A stretch of 64,000 nt of DNA from AC-56 sp963702195. GTDB taxonomy: Bacteria > Actinomycetota > Thermoleophilia > Solirubrobacterales > 70-9. The DNA is taken from positions 62,001-126,000 of the forward strand of contig OY969725.1 of NCBI GenBank assembly GCA_963702195.1, written 5' to 3'. The notes under the pieces were generated by a model that saw nothing but the letters and a program-made list of their open reading frames with translations, searched no databases and was not told the DNA's origin. This document shows positions 50,747 to 59,202 of this stretch, piece by piece (the first letter of the stretch is position 1; the number at the start of each line of letters is the position of its first letter). Made by a program: the position numbers and the translations under genes.

Positions 50747-51855
50747 GCCGCCCTCCTGGAGACCGGGGCCGCACCGTTGCCGTTGTGGTCGTGCGAGAGG
50801 TGGGACCAGCGGGCGCGCCCGTCGCCGAGCGCCTCCGTGGAGTCGGCGAAGACCCCCTCGGCGGCAAGCACCGGGTCCGGCATCGGCGACGCGAGCGCCT
50901 TGGCGGCGCACTCGTCGACGTAGGAGCGCACGTCGGACCGGATCTCGTCCACCTCCTCGGACGAGAATCCGTAGTCGGCGACGAGTCGCTCCGCGTAGCG
51001 CTCGATCGGGTCGCGCCGCTCCCACTCCGCGTACAGAGCGTCGGGCACGTAGCGCGTGTCGTCGTGGGCGCCGTGACCGTGCATGCGCATCGTCTGGCAC
51101 TCGATCAGCGTGGGGCCTCCTCCCGCCCGCGCCAGATCGACCGCCGCGCGCGCGGCCTCGAACACGTCCTCGACGTCGTTGCCGTCCACGTTCACGCCAC
51201 CGAACCCGTAGGTGTGGGCGCGCTCGACCGGGTCCACCGCGAACTCGAGCTCGTTCGGGGTCGAGTAGGCGAACCGGTTGTTCTCGAGCACGAAGACCAC
51301 GGGGAGCCGGTGGATGCCGGCGAAGTTCATCGCCTCGTGCCACTGGCCGTTCGCCGTCGACCCCTCGCCGAAGAAGGTCAACGCGACGCGGCTCTCACGG
51401 CGCATCTTGAACGCCAGGGCCATCCCGGTGGCCACGAGCGCCATGTCGGGAAGCATCGAGACCATCCCGACCGACCCGAGCCGCCGGTCCCCGAAGTGCA
51501 TGTTGCCGTCCTTGCCGCCGGTCACGCCGGTGGCACGGCCCATGTAGTTCGCGAGATACCGGTCCGGCGTGACCCCGCGGAGGAGGTGCGCCCCCAGGTC
51601 ACGGTGGAGGATGCAGGTGCGGTCTTCCGGCCGCAGAACGAAGGCGGCGCCCACGGAGATCGCCTCCTGGCCCCGCCCGTCGTAGAAGGACCCAGGGACC
51701 TTGCCCTGCCTGTAGAGGGTGAGCGCGCGCTCCTCCGAGGTGCGCATCATGGCCATGAACCGGAAGAGGCTGGCGCGATCCTCCCTGGTCAAGGCCGCGT
51801 CGGCGAGTTCGCGTACACGCCCACGCGCGACGACGCCCGCGTCCGTTGTCTCCAT
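50743..51855 (-). CDS. 2-oxoacid dehydrogenase E1 alpha subunit, probably branched-chain type
   Basis: About 370 residues from ATG 51855. The thiamine diphosphate motif runs from FFGEGSTANGQWHEAMNFAG to VVFVLENNRFAYST; the loop MRMHGHGAHDDTRYVP holds the conserved phosphorylation-loop-like histidines. HFGDRRLGSVGMVSMLPDMALVATGMALA lines the substrate channel. First gene of the operon E1a-E1b-E2-dehydrogenase-lipB-lipA. The long frame upstream to 52029 includes the promoter region and is not coding. Confidence 0.92.
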   Translation of the reverse strand: METTDAGVVARGRVRELADAALTREDRASLFRFMAMMRTSEERALTLYRQGKVPGSFYDGRGQEAISVGAAFVLRPEDRTCILHRDLGAHLLRGVTPDRYLANYMGRATGVTGGKDGNMHFGDRRLGSVGMVSMLPDMALVATGMALAFKMRRESRVALTFFGEGSTANGQWHEAMNFAGIHRLPVVFVLENNRFAYSTPNELEFAVDPVERAHTYGFGGVNVDGNDVEDVFEAARAAVDLARAGGGPTLIECQTMRMHGHGAHDDTRYVPDALYAEWERRDPIERYAERLVADYGFSSEEVDEIRSDVRSYVDECAAKALASPMPDPVLAAEGVFADSTEALGDGRARWSHLSHDHNGNGAAPVSRRAA

Positions 51856-51984
51856 ATCCCGTCCGCCTTTCGCTCGGGCCCCGCGACGGGATCTCCGTCT
51901 GCCGGGCCGTTGTCGCCGCTCACGGGATCTCCGGTCGCGGCTCCTACGGACCAGGGCGCGAGGGTTCCTCCTCACGACCCCTAT

Positions 51985-52049
51985 GTACCAATCGGTACCC
52001 GATTCTACATTCGCCACGCGACGCCGCAAGTGCGCCGTATCGCATACGG
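51985..52049 (-). promoter_or_regulatory. Promoter and two palindromes upstream of the branched-chain dehydrogenase operon
   Basis: On the minus strand TTGCGG (complement of 52024-52029), a 16-base spacer and TAGAAT (complement of 52002-52007) form a good promoter. A palindrome GTACC-AATC-GGTAC at 51985-51998 covers the expected start site, and CCGTAT-CGC-ATACGG at 52035-52049 lies just upstream of the -35. They look like repressor and activator sites. The gap 51856-52137 holds nothing else apart from the hairpin below. Confidence 0.5.
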
Positions 52050-52090
52050 TCGGATTGCGTACATGCCGTATGGAGCCGTAGCCGCAGGAT

Positions 52091-52130
52091 TGACGGGGTT
52101 ATCGGGCCGATGGCACCGCTAACCCCGTCA
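52091..52130 (-). terminator. Hairpin after the first E2 gene
   Basis: TGACGGGGTTA (52091-52101) and TAACCCCGTCA (52120-52130) are perfect 11-base arms with an 18-base loop, 7 bases past the stop of the minus-strand E2 gene. No T tract follows on the minus strand, so termination may be partial. Confidence 0.55.
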
Positions 52131-52137
52131 GAGCCGA

Positions 52138-53472
52138 CTAGAGCGCCAGGCCGAGCGGCTCTTCGAGCAGGTTCCGGATCCGGTCACAGAACACCGCTCC
52201 GTCCGCGCCGTAGAGAATCCGGTGGTCGCACGCCAGGGTCATCGGCATCAGGTTGCCGACGGCGATCTCGCCATCCCTGACCACCGGTCGCTCCGCGATC
52301 GCACCGACTGCCAGGATCCCCGCCTGCGGCGGATTGATGACCGCGGCGAAGCTGGAGATCCCGAACATGCCGAGGTTCGAAACCGTGAACGTACCGCCCG
52401 AGAGCTCGGGCGGAGTGATCGCGCCTTCGCGAACGCGCTGGGCCAGCGCGCGCGACTCGGTGGCGATCTGGCGCAGCCCCTTCAGGTCGGCGTCGAAGAT
52501 CGTCGGCACGACCAGAGCGTCCTGCGCGGCCACGGCGACGCCGACGTTCACGCGCGAATAGAGCTCCAGGCGCCCGTCGCGGTAGGCGCCATTGGCGCGC
52601 GGATGCTCGCGCAGGGCGATGGCGCACGCCTTGACGACCATGTCGTTGAAGGACGGCACCACGTCGCCCTCCCCGGCGGCCGCCTTGAGACTGGCACGCG
52701 CCTCCACGGCGCGGCTCATATCGGCCTCCACCGAGAGGTAGAAGTGCGGTGCGGTCGCCTTGGACTCGGCCATCCGCCGGGCGACGGTGGACTGGAGCTT
52801 CGTCAACTCCTGGAACGAGGTGCTGCCCTTTGCGGTCTCCGGGCGTTCGGCGGCGCCGGGGGTAGGGCCGGCTGGAGCGGCGGCTGGCGGCGGCGCGACG
52901 GGTGCGGTGGCGGGGGCCGGGCCTGCGGCGATCGCCTTCTCCACGTCCGCCTTGACGATTCTCCCTCCCGGCCCCGAGCCGGCGAGGCCCGCCAGGTCGA
53001 GTCCGCGCTCGCGGGCGATGCGCCGTGCGAGCGGCGAGGCCTTGACGCGCCCGTCGGCTCCTGTGGTGGCATGGGCTTGCCGTTGGGCCGCCGGAGCTTC
53101 GGAGGTGGAGGGGGTGGGAGCCGGGAGAGGGTCCGGAGCATGGACGCGAGGTTCCCGCGAAGCGGCCGACCCAGGGACGGGGGAGGGGCTCTCCCGCTGC
53201 CCACCCCCTCCGTCTCCCCCAGAAACGACCTCACCCGGCTCGCCGACCCGCGCGATCACCTGGCCGATCGGGAGCGTCTCGCCCTCGTCGGCGACGATCT
53301 CGATCAGGGTGCCGCCGGCGTCGGCCTCGTAGACCATGTTCGCCTTGTCGGTCTCGATCTCGACCAGCTCCTCGCCGAGCTCGACCGCGTCGCCCGGTGA
53401 CTTCAGCCACTTCAGGATCGTGCCCTCCTCCATCGAGTCGGACAACCGGGGCATCACCACGTCGCTGGCCAT
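52138..53472 (-). CDS. 2-oxoacid (pyruvate-type) dehydrogenase E2
   Basis: The 444-residue acyltransferase has a lipoyl domain with Lys43 in EIETDKANMVYEA, a long Pro/Ala/Ser linker, a subunit-binding domain (SPLARRIARERGLDLAGLAGSGPGGRI) and the catalytic core ending LACDHRILYGADGAVF with the active His. MPRLSDSMEEGTI is typical of pyruvate-complex E2 in non-enteric bacteria. Its ATG overlaps the E1-beta stop by one base (TGATG). It completes the E1a-E1b-E2 set. Confidence 0.9.
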   Translation of the reverse strand: MASDVVMPRLSDSMEEGTILKWLKSPGDAVELGEELVEIETDKANMVYEADAGGTLIEIVADEGETLPIGQVIARVGEPGEVVSGGDGGGGQRESPSPVPGSAASREPRVHAPDPLPAPTPSTSEAPAAQRQAHATTGADGRVKASPLARRIARERGLDLAGLAGSGPGGRIVKADVEKAIAAGPAPATAPVAPPPAAAPAGPTPGAAERPETAKGSTSFQELTKLQSTVARRMAESKATAPHFYLSVEADMSRAVEARASLKAAAGEGDVVPSFNDMVVKACAIALREHPRANGAYRDGRLELYSRVNVGVAVAAQDALVVPTIFDADLKGLRQIATESRALAQRVREGAITPPELSGGTFTVSNLGMFGISSFAAVINPPQAGILAVGAIAERPVVRDGEIAVGNLMPMTLACDHRILYGADGAVFCDRIRNLLEEPLGLAL

Positions 53473-54467
53473 CAGAGTGACCCCTCGAGGGTGGCGAGTG
53501 CAGCGGAAACCACGTGCTCCGAGTGGGGGATCGCAGCCTGCTCCATGCGCTTCGAGTACGGCATCGGCACATCGGCTCCGGTGACCCGCTGGACGGGTGC
53601 GTCCAGGTGGTCGAAGGCCTGCTCCGTGATCAGGGTCGCGATGTTGGCTCCGACGCCGCCGTGGGGCCAGCCCTCCTCGACGACGACGCAGTGGTTCGTC
53701 TTGCGCACCGAGTCGAGGATCGTGTCGAGGTCCAGTGGCCGCAGGGTGCGCGGGTCGATCACCTCCGCCTCGACGTCCTCCTCGTTCGCAAGGGTCTTCG
53801 CCGCGCGCTCGGCCACATCGACCATCCGCAGGATCCCGACGATGGTGACGTCGGTCCCCTCCCGCAGCACCTTGGCCTCGCCGAACTTGACCAGGGGGCT
53901 GTCGCCGTTCCCCTCGGGAACGTCACCGCGCGCCCCGTAGAGGGTCTCGTGCTCGATGAAGATGACCGGGTTGTCGTCGCGGATCGCCGCCTTCAGCAGA
54001 CCCTTGCCGTCGGCCGGCGTGGACGGGCAGGCGACGAGCAGACCCGGGATGTGGAGGAACATCGCCTCGAGGCTGTGCGAGTGCGTCGGGCCGAGCTGGT
54101 GGCCCCCACCCCCGGGCATGCGGATCACGATGGGCACCCGGACCTGACCGTTGAACATGTAGGGGATCGCCGCCATGTGGTTGACGATCTGGTCCATGGC
54201 GAGGAGCGAGAAGTTGACGGTCATGATCTCGACCACGGGGCGCAGGCCCGCCATCGCGGCCCCGACGCCGGCCCCGACGATCGTGTTCTCGGAGATCGGC
54301 GTGTCGCGCACGCGCTTCTCGCCGAACTCGTCGAGCAGCCCCTCCGTCACCTTGAAGGCACCCTGGAACACCCCAACGTCCTCGCCCATGATGAAAACGC
54401 TCTCGTCGCGCCGCATCTCCTCCGCGAGCGCCTGGTTGAGCGCCTGTCTCATCCGCACGACGGCCAT
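53472..54467 (-). CDS. pdhB: 2-oxoacid (pyruvate-type) dehydrogenase E1 beta subunit
   Basis: The 331-residue protein reads FIMGEDVGVFQGAFKVTEGL, DTPISENTIVGAGVGAAMAGLRPVVEIMTVNFSLLAMDQIVNHMA and RMPGGGGHQLGPTHSHSLEA, matching PdhB more than branched-chain E1-beta. It forms the decarboxylase with the alpha subunit, whose stop overlaps its ATG. Length is standard. Confidence 0.92.
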   Translation of the reverse strand: MAVVRMRQALNQALAEEMRRDESVFIMGEDVGVFQGAFKVTEGLLDEFGEKRVRDTPISENTIVGAGVGAAMAGLRPVVEIMTVNFSLLAMDQIVNHMAAIPYMFNGQVRVPIVIRMPGGGGHQLGPTHSHSLEAMFLHIPGLLVACPSTPADGKGLLKAAIRDDNPVIFIEHETLYGARGDVPEGNGDSPLVKFGEAKVLREGTDVTIVGILRMVDVAERAAKTLANEEDVEAEVIDPRTLRPLDLDTILDSVRKTNHCVVVEEGWPHGGVGANIATLITEQAFDHLDAPVQRVTGADVPMPYSKRMEQAAIPHSEHVVSAALATLEGSL

Positions 54468-55750
54468 CAGCCGGAGCTCTCCTCCTCATCCTCGTCCTCG
54501 AGGGCGTCGGCCCCCTCGCGGTCCTCGAGGGTCTGGGCGGGCCGGCGGCCCCTCGGGCTGGTCTGCCCCGCATAGGCGGCGCCCGCCTCGGCCAGCTTGC
54601 GGGCCTCGCCGGCGGCGCCCACCTCGCGCTCCTCCTCGCCTCGGTGCGGCTCCGGCGTGCGCTCGTCCACCGCGTACCAGCCCGGCACCTGGTCGCCCAC
54701 CACATAGAGGTGGTCGTAGAGCGTCTCGAGCGGGGGCTCGGGCGAGGCGTCGGCAAACGCGACCGCGTCGAGCACCCGCTTCTCGACCCGCTCGCGCATC
54801 TGATCGACCTCCTCTGAGGAGATGACTCCGTCCGCGAGGAGGCGATCGCGGAATACCGTGATCGGGTCCTTCTTGCGCCACTCCTCGACCTCCTCCTTGG
54901 TGCGGTACACCTCGGGATCGGCGGCGGAGTGGCCGCGGAAGCGGTAGGTGAAGGCCTCCACCAGAGTGGGCTGGCGGTCCTCGCGCGCCAGGCGGATGTG
55001 CTCGGAAACGGTCTCGCGGACGGCGAGCACGTCCATCCCGTCGACGCGCACACCGGGAACGCCGAGTCCCTCCGCCTTCCGTGAGAGGTCGGTGACGGCG
55101 GAGTGGCGCTCGATCGCCGTGCCCATCCCGTACAGGTTGTTCTCGACCAGGAAGACGACCGGCAGCTTCCAGAGGGCGGCCAGGTTCATCGTCTCGCCGA
55201 AGTTGCCGCTGTTCGACGCGCCGTCCCCGAACATGCAGACCGTCACCGCGTCGTCCCCCCGGTAGTCGGACGCGAGGGCGAGCCCGGCGGCGATCGGGAG
55301 GTTGCCGCCGACGATGCCGTAGCCGCCCATGAACCGTCGCTCCAGATCGAAGATGTGCATCGACCCGCCGCGTCCCCGCGAGCAGCCGTCCTCGCGGCCG
55401 AACAGCTCGGCCATCACGTTCTTCGGATCGGTTCCCCGAGCGATCGCGTGCCCGTGGGTGCGGTAGGTCCCGATCAGGTAGTCCTCGGGTGTCATGACCG
55501 AGGTCGTCCCGACGATCGTCGCCTCCTCCCCGATCGCGAGGTGGAGGAACCCGCCGGCCTTCGCCTGCTGATATTGGCGCCCGGCCTCCTCCTCGAAGCG
55601 GCGGATGAGCGCCATCGTCTCCAGCAGCTCCCGGCACGTGTCGGGGTCCGGGAGCGGGTGTGCGGCCATCCCCTTCCCGTCGCCGACCGCCGTTGCGGGC
55701 GACGCCTGAGCTGCCTCCGGTTCAGCCGTCTCCGTGCGCTCTTTTGCCAC
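54467..55750 (-). CDS. pdhA: 2-oxoacid (pyruvate-type) dehydrogenase E1 alpha subunit
   Basis: The 427-residue subunit has GGFLHLAIGEEATIVG, RGRGGSMHIFDLERRFMGGYGIVGGNLP and the thiamine diphosphate motif from MFGDGASNSGNFGETMNLA to FLVENNLYGMGT; FRGHSAADPEVYRTKEEV follows. The last 70 residues form an unusual acidic tail (DALEDEDEEESSG) beyond the normal PdhA end. It follows the DsbA-like gene by 16 bases, so the complex shares an operon with two thiol-redox genes. Confidence 0.92.
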   Translation of the reverse strand: MAKERTETAEPEAAQASPATAVGDGKGMAAHPLPDPDTCRELLETMALIRRFEEEAGRQYQQAKAGGFLHLAIGEEATIVGTTSVMTPEDYLIGTYRTHGHAIARGTDPKNVMAELFGREDGCSRGRGGSMHIFDLERRFMGGYGIVGGNLPIAAGLALASDYRGDDAVTVCMFGDGASNSGNFGETMNLAALWKLPVVFLVENNLYGMGTAIERHSAVTDLSRKAEGLGVPGVRVDGMDVLAVRETVSEHIRLAREDRQPTLVEAFTYRFRGHSAADPEVYRTKEEVEEWRKKDPITVFRDRLLADGVISSEEVDQMRERVEKRVLDAVAFADASPEPPLETLYDHLYVVGDQVPGWYAVDERTPEPHRGEEEREVGAAGEARKLAEAGAAYAGQTSPRGRRPAQTLEDREGADALEDEDEEESSG

Positions 55751-55766
55751 CGCCGTTCACGATAAC

Positions 55767-56369
55767 TCAAGCCCCTCGGAGTCGAGCGGCGGCCTCGGCC
55801 GCCTCGTCCAGGCGGTCGTCGCCCCAGTAGACGTCCCCGTCCACGACCACGGCCGGCACGCCGCGGACGCCCAGGTCGCCCGCCTGGTCGGTCGCCTCGC
55901 GCAGCGCGTTCTTGAGTGAGTCGCGCTGCGTGGCCGCGAGCAGCGCCCGCGGGTGGATCTCAGCCGCCGCCGCCGCGAGGAGCACGTTGTCGAGCTCGCC
56001 CAGGTCTCGTCCGGCCGCGAAGGCCTGGCGAAAGGCCGCAAGGGAGAACGACACCGTGCGCCCAATCTCCTTGGCGAAGGTGGCGGCGCGCATCGCGAAC
56101 AGGGAGTTCGGCGGCCACGGGTCGGGCCAGCGCACCGGGGGGAGCCCGTACGCCTCCGCGCGGCGTTCGCAGATGCTCATGCCCTCCCCCCGGCCGGGGC
56201 CGTTGCCCCACGAGTCGCGATCGAAGCGCGCAAACAGGGCGCCGAGCAGGATCGGCCGCCACTCGGGCGGCTCCGCGCCCGCCTCGGCGAACACTCCCGC
56301 GACCCGTTCGGCCGCCAGGTACGCGTACGGCGAGCCGAGGTCGTAATAGAAGGTCGGCCGCCCGCTCAA
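55767..56369 (-). CDS. DsbA-like / 2-hydroxychromene-2-carboxylate isomerase family protein
   Basis: About 200 residues from TTG 56369, which overlaps the peroxiredoxin stop (TTGA). FYYDLGSPYAYLAAERV is the N-terminal strand-turn-helix of the FrnE/HCCA-isomerase group of thioredoxin folds; the CxxC of DsbA is absent (serine-proline in its place), which fits glutathione- or mycothiol-dependent isomerases. LGVRGVPAVVVDGDVYWGDDRLDEA is the conserved cis-Pro region. It could isomerise an aromatic or act in thiol chemistry. Confidence 0.82.
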   Translation of the reverse strand: MSGRPTFYYDLGSPYAYLAAERVAGVFAEAGAEPPEWRPILLGALFARFDRDSWGNGPGRGEGMSICERRAEAYGLPPVRWPDPWPPNSLFAMRAATFAKEIGRTVSFSLAAFRQAFAAGRDLGELDNVLLAAAAAEIHPRALLAATQRDSLKNALREATDQAGDLGVRGVPAVVVDGDVYWGDDRLDEAAEAAARLRGA

Positions 56370-56938
56370 GCCGACTCCGAGCGGAGCCAGGCCACCACCC
56401 CTCCGGCGTTCCGGTTCGGCGGGAACACCGGGTAGAGCGCTTTGACGATACGGCCGGCGCGGGCGATCATCGTCAGGCGCCGGTAGAGCCGCATGCCGGC
56501 GACCTCGAAGCTGGGGAGATCCAGGGCGCCCGCCAGCTCGAGGTCCGGGTCGCTCAGGATCGGATACGGGAGCCCGACCCGCTCCGCGAACTCCAACTGG
56601 TCCGAGAGCGGCTGCGCGCTCATTCCCAGCACGTTCGCGCCGAGCGCCTCGAGCTCGCCGAAGCGATCCCGGAACCCGCACGACTGCGGCGTGCAGCCGC
56701 GAGCGCCCGGGATGTCGTCCCACCCCTCCGGCAGGGACTCGCCGGGCCGGCCGGTCCGCGGATAGACGTAGAGCACGAGCGTGCCCTCGGCCGCGTCGCG
56801 CAGATTGAGGTCACCCCCCGACGTGGAGGCCAGGGACAGCGCCGGTATTCCCATCCCCTCCAGATGGTCCGCGGCGCCGTCGTCGGCCGGCGCGGGAAGA
56901 TCGTCGGGAAGGACGTAGGGGTTCACGCCGTCGGCCAC
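56366..56938 (-). CDS. Peroxiredoxin (AhpC/TSA-type, BCP-like)
   Basis: The 190-residue protein has the peroxiredoxin fold with two cysteines five residues apart, C82 and C87, in GARGCTPQSCGFRDRF; the first is the peroxidatic one and the arrangement is like 2-Cys BCP. LVLYVYPRTGRPGE and VLGMSAQPLSDQLEFAERVGLPYPILSDPDLELA are typical. It reduces peroxides and would protect the lipoyl and thiamine-dependent enzymes encoded downstream. It heads the operon, diverging from the DUF4333 lipoprotein gene. Confidence 0.88.
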   Translation of the reverse strand: MADGVNPYVLPDDLPAPADDGAADHLEGMGIPALSLASTSGGDLNLRDAAEGTLVLYVYPRTGRPGESLPEGWDDIPGARGCTPQSCGFRDRFGELEALGANVLGMSAQPLSDQLEFAERVGLPYPILSDPDLELAGALDLPSFEVAGMRLYRRLTMIARAGRIVKALYPVFPPNRNAGGVVAWLRSESA

Positions 56939-56978
56939 GCCACCACGATAGGACGCGAGTCAATCCGCACGTTGGCAG

Positions 56979-56984
56979 TAGGGT
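56979..56984 (+). promoter_or_regulatory. Probable -10 box of a leaderless lipoprotein gene
   Basis: TAGGGT ends six bases before ATG 56991, with no ribosome-binding site, so the mRNA is probably leaderless. The 52-base gap serves both this gene and the divergent peroxiredoxin operon. Confidence 0.4.
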
Positions 56985-56990
56985 GGGCCG

Positions 56991-57305
56991 ATGCTCAAGA
57001 TCTCAGTGACCTTCATCGCCGCCGCCGCGCTCCTGCTCGGGGTTGCGGCCTGCGGTAAGACCACGATCGACCAGAAGTCCGAGGTCGACCTGGTGAACAA
57101 GCAGCTCTCGAGCCAGAACCTCAAGGCCAAGTCGGTCGACTGCCCGAGCGACATCGAGGCGAAGGAGGGCGAGACCTTCTCGTGCGACGTGGTCCTCACC
57201 AACGGCAAGACGGGGGCCTACGACATCAAGGTCACGAGCGTCAGCGGCGACCATGCCAACCTGCAGGTCACCGGCGCGCACAACACCAGCAAGAGCGGCG
57301 GCTGA
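56991..57305 (+). CDS. DUF4333 lipoprotein
   Basis: The 104-residue protein has a lipobox LGVAAC with acylated Cys21, then a DUF4333 domain: VNKQLSSQNLKAKSVDCPSDIEAKEGETFSCDVVLTNGKTGAYDIKVTS. The two further cysteines (in VDCP and FSCD) are the family disulfide. DUF4333 is almost confined to actinobacteria; a role at the cell surface is assumed, the exact function unknown. It diverges from the peroxiredoxin gene. Confidence 0.88.
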   Translation: MLKISVTFIAAAALLLGVAACGKTTIDQKSEVDLVNKQLSSQNLKAKSVDCPSDIEAKEGETFSCDVVLTNGKTGAYDIKVTSVSGDHANLQVTGAHNTSKSGG

Positions 57306-57323
57306 CGAGAGTCGGTCCGGCCG

Positions 57324-58691
57324 CTAGGCGTGGATCGCCCAGCCGTCCACGGCGCGCGCGGCGTCCAGGATGGCCTCCGACATCGTCGGGTGCGGGTGGA
57401 CGATCCTCGCCAGCTCCTGGTAGCCCCCCTCGAGCGCCATGGTGTTGACGAGCTCGGGGAGCATGTCGCAGGCACGGTTGCCGACGATGTGGGCCCCGAG
57501 GATCTCCCCGTACTCGGAGTCGACCACCAGCTTCACCAGCCCGTCGCGATCGTCGTAGATCGGCGCTGCGCCGACTCCGCCCAGCTTCTGCTTGCCGATC
57601 TTGACGTCGTGGCCGCCTTCCTTGGCCTGCGCCTCGGTCAAGCCGACGCTGGCGACCTGCGGCTGGCAGAACGTGGCGCCGGCGACCAGGTTCTCGTCCA
57701 CCGGGTGCGTCTCCACGCCGGCGGCGTGCTCGACGGCGACGACTCCCTCCTCTGACGCCTTGTGCGCCAGCGCCTTGCGCCCGACGAGGTCACCGATCGC
57801 GTAGACCTTCGGATTCGAGGTCCGCTGGTAGTCGTCGACGTCGATCTTGCCGCCGTCGGTCGTCTTGACGCCGGCCGCCTCCAGGCTGAGCGCATCAGTG
57901 TCCGGGGCGCGCCCGCCGGCGATGCAGAGGTAGTCGACCTCGATCTCGGTCTCGCCGTACTTGACCTTCACCGACTTCTTGCCGGCCTCGACCGACTCGA
58001 CCGGGGTGCCCGTGGAAACCGTGATGTTCTGTTTCTTGAAGGTTCGCTCCACGACCCTCGCCATGTCCTTGTCCTCGGCCGGGAGGATCTGGTCGAGCAT
58101 CTCGATCAGGGTGACCTCGGTCTCGAAGCGCCCGTACGCCGACGCGATCTCGGCGCCCGAGGCGCCGGCGCCGACGACGGCCAGCGACTTCGGCTGCTCC
58201 GCCAGCGACCAGGCGCCCCACGTGTCCACCACCCGGTCCGAGAACTCGACCCCCGGGATCGTCAGAGCGACCGATCCGGTCGCGAGGACGACCGCGCCGG
58301 CCTCATACGTTGCGTCGCCGACGGCGACGTTCCCGTCCGCGGTGAGCGAGCCCTCGCCCTCGATCATGTCCACCTTGTTCTTCTTCCAGAGCATCTGGAC
58401 GCCGCTGGAGAGGGTCTCGGAGACTCCGGCGCGGCGCTTTCCAAGCGCATCCCAATCGACGGCGACGCCGTCCGCCGTGATCCCGAGCTCGGCGCCGTTC
58501 CGAGCGTGGTCGTAGAGCTCCGCGCTGTGCAGGACCGTCTTCGCCGGGATGCAGGCGTAGTTCAGGCAGCGCCCGCCCGCCTTGTCCTTCTCCACGACGG
58601 CGGTCCTCTTGCCGAGCTGGGCGGCGCGGATCGCCGCCACGTAACCGCCCGGCCCGCCGCCGATCACGATCACGTCGTAGGAGTCAGCCAC
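57324..58691 (-). CDS. lpdA: Dihydrolipoamide dehydrogenase (E3)
   Basis: The 455-residue flavoprotein reoxidises lipoyl groups of both dehydrogenase complexes, passing electrons to NAD+. FAD loop VIVIGGGPGGYVAAIRAAQLG, redox cysteines C42 and C47 in GRCLNYACIPAKT, the NAD loop VGAGASGAEIASAYGRF and the C-terminal His-Glu in IVHPHPTMSEAI are present. It is the only E3 in the window and lies downstream of a cupin gene in the thiE operon. Confidence 0.95.
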   Translation of the reverse strand: MADSYDVIVIGGGPGGYVAAIRAAQLGKRTAVVEKDKAGGRCLNYACIPAKTVLHSAELYDHARNGAELGITADGVAVDWDALGKRRAGVSETLSSGVQMLWKKNKVDMIEGEGSLTADGNVAVGDATYEAGAVVLATGSVALTIPGVEFSDRVVDTWGAWSLAEQPKSLAVVGAGASGAEIASAYGRFETEVTLIEMLDQILPAEDKDMARVVERTFKKQNITVSTGTPVESVEAGKKSVKVKYGETEIEVDYLCIAGGRAPDTDALSLEAAGVKTTDGGKIDVDDYQRTSNPKVYAIGDLVGRKALAHKASEEGVVAVEHAAGVETHPVDENLVAGATFCQPQVASVGLTEAQAKEGGHDVKIGKQKLGGVGAAPIYDDRDGLVKLVVDSEYGEILGAHIVGNRACDMLPELVNTMALEGGYQELARIVHPHPTMSEAILDAARAVDGWAIHA

Positions 58692-58730
58692 GGCCGCGAC
58701 TCTAAAGGAAGACCCCTGGGACGGTGGTAG

Positions 58731-59192
58731 TCACTCCCCGTCCCAGTAGTCGACGTCGCTGGAGCGGCGGACCATCACGTTGTCCCGCCTGCCCTCGGTG
58801 AAGACGCCGATCTTGTCGCTGTCCGGGTAGACGGCAACCGCTGGCACATTGGCCGTCGAGACGATCACCATCCGTACGTTCTCGGTGCCGCGGTTGGTGA
58901 GCTTGTGAACGCCGTCGGGCCCGGCCGGGAAGCACACGAGGTCGCCTCTCGTCAGCTCATCCTCACCGTCCGCGTGGCGCACGGTCAGCGTCCCCTCGAG
59001 CACCAGCAGCCACTCCTCGTCGGACTCGTAGTGAAACGGGCAGTTGCTGTTGCCGGGCGGGAGGTCGTAGATGGTCCCGGCCAGCGTCTTCCCGTCGATG
59101 GCGGGAGCGAGCTTCACGTACCCGGAGCTGTAGCCCTCGGGATCGTCCTCGTCGTGCTCGAACTCGGTGTCGAAGAGGTTGAGGCGCTTCAT
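58731..59192 (-). CDS. Cupin-domain protein
   Basis: The 153-residue protein has a single cupin fold: PGNSNCPFHYESDEEWLLVLEGTLTVRHADGE is motif 1 with the metal-binding His and Glu residues, and DLVCFPAGPDGVHKLTNRGTENVRMV is motif 2. Metal binding is probable, but no specific reaction is evident. It sits between the membrane protein and lpd in a minus-strand operon. Confidence 0.85.
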   Translation of the reverse strand: MKRLNLFDTEFEHDEDDPEGYSSGYVKLAPAIDGKTLAGTIYDLPPGNSNCPFHYESDEEWLLVLEGTLTVRHADGEDELTRGDLVCFPAGPDGVHKLTNRGTENVRMVIVSTANVPAVAVYPDSDKIGVFTEGRRDNVMVRRSSDVDYWDGE

Positions 59193-59202
59193 GGGTACGA
59201 GA

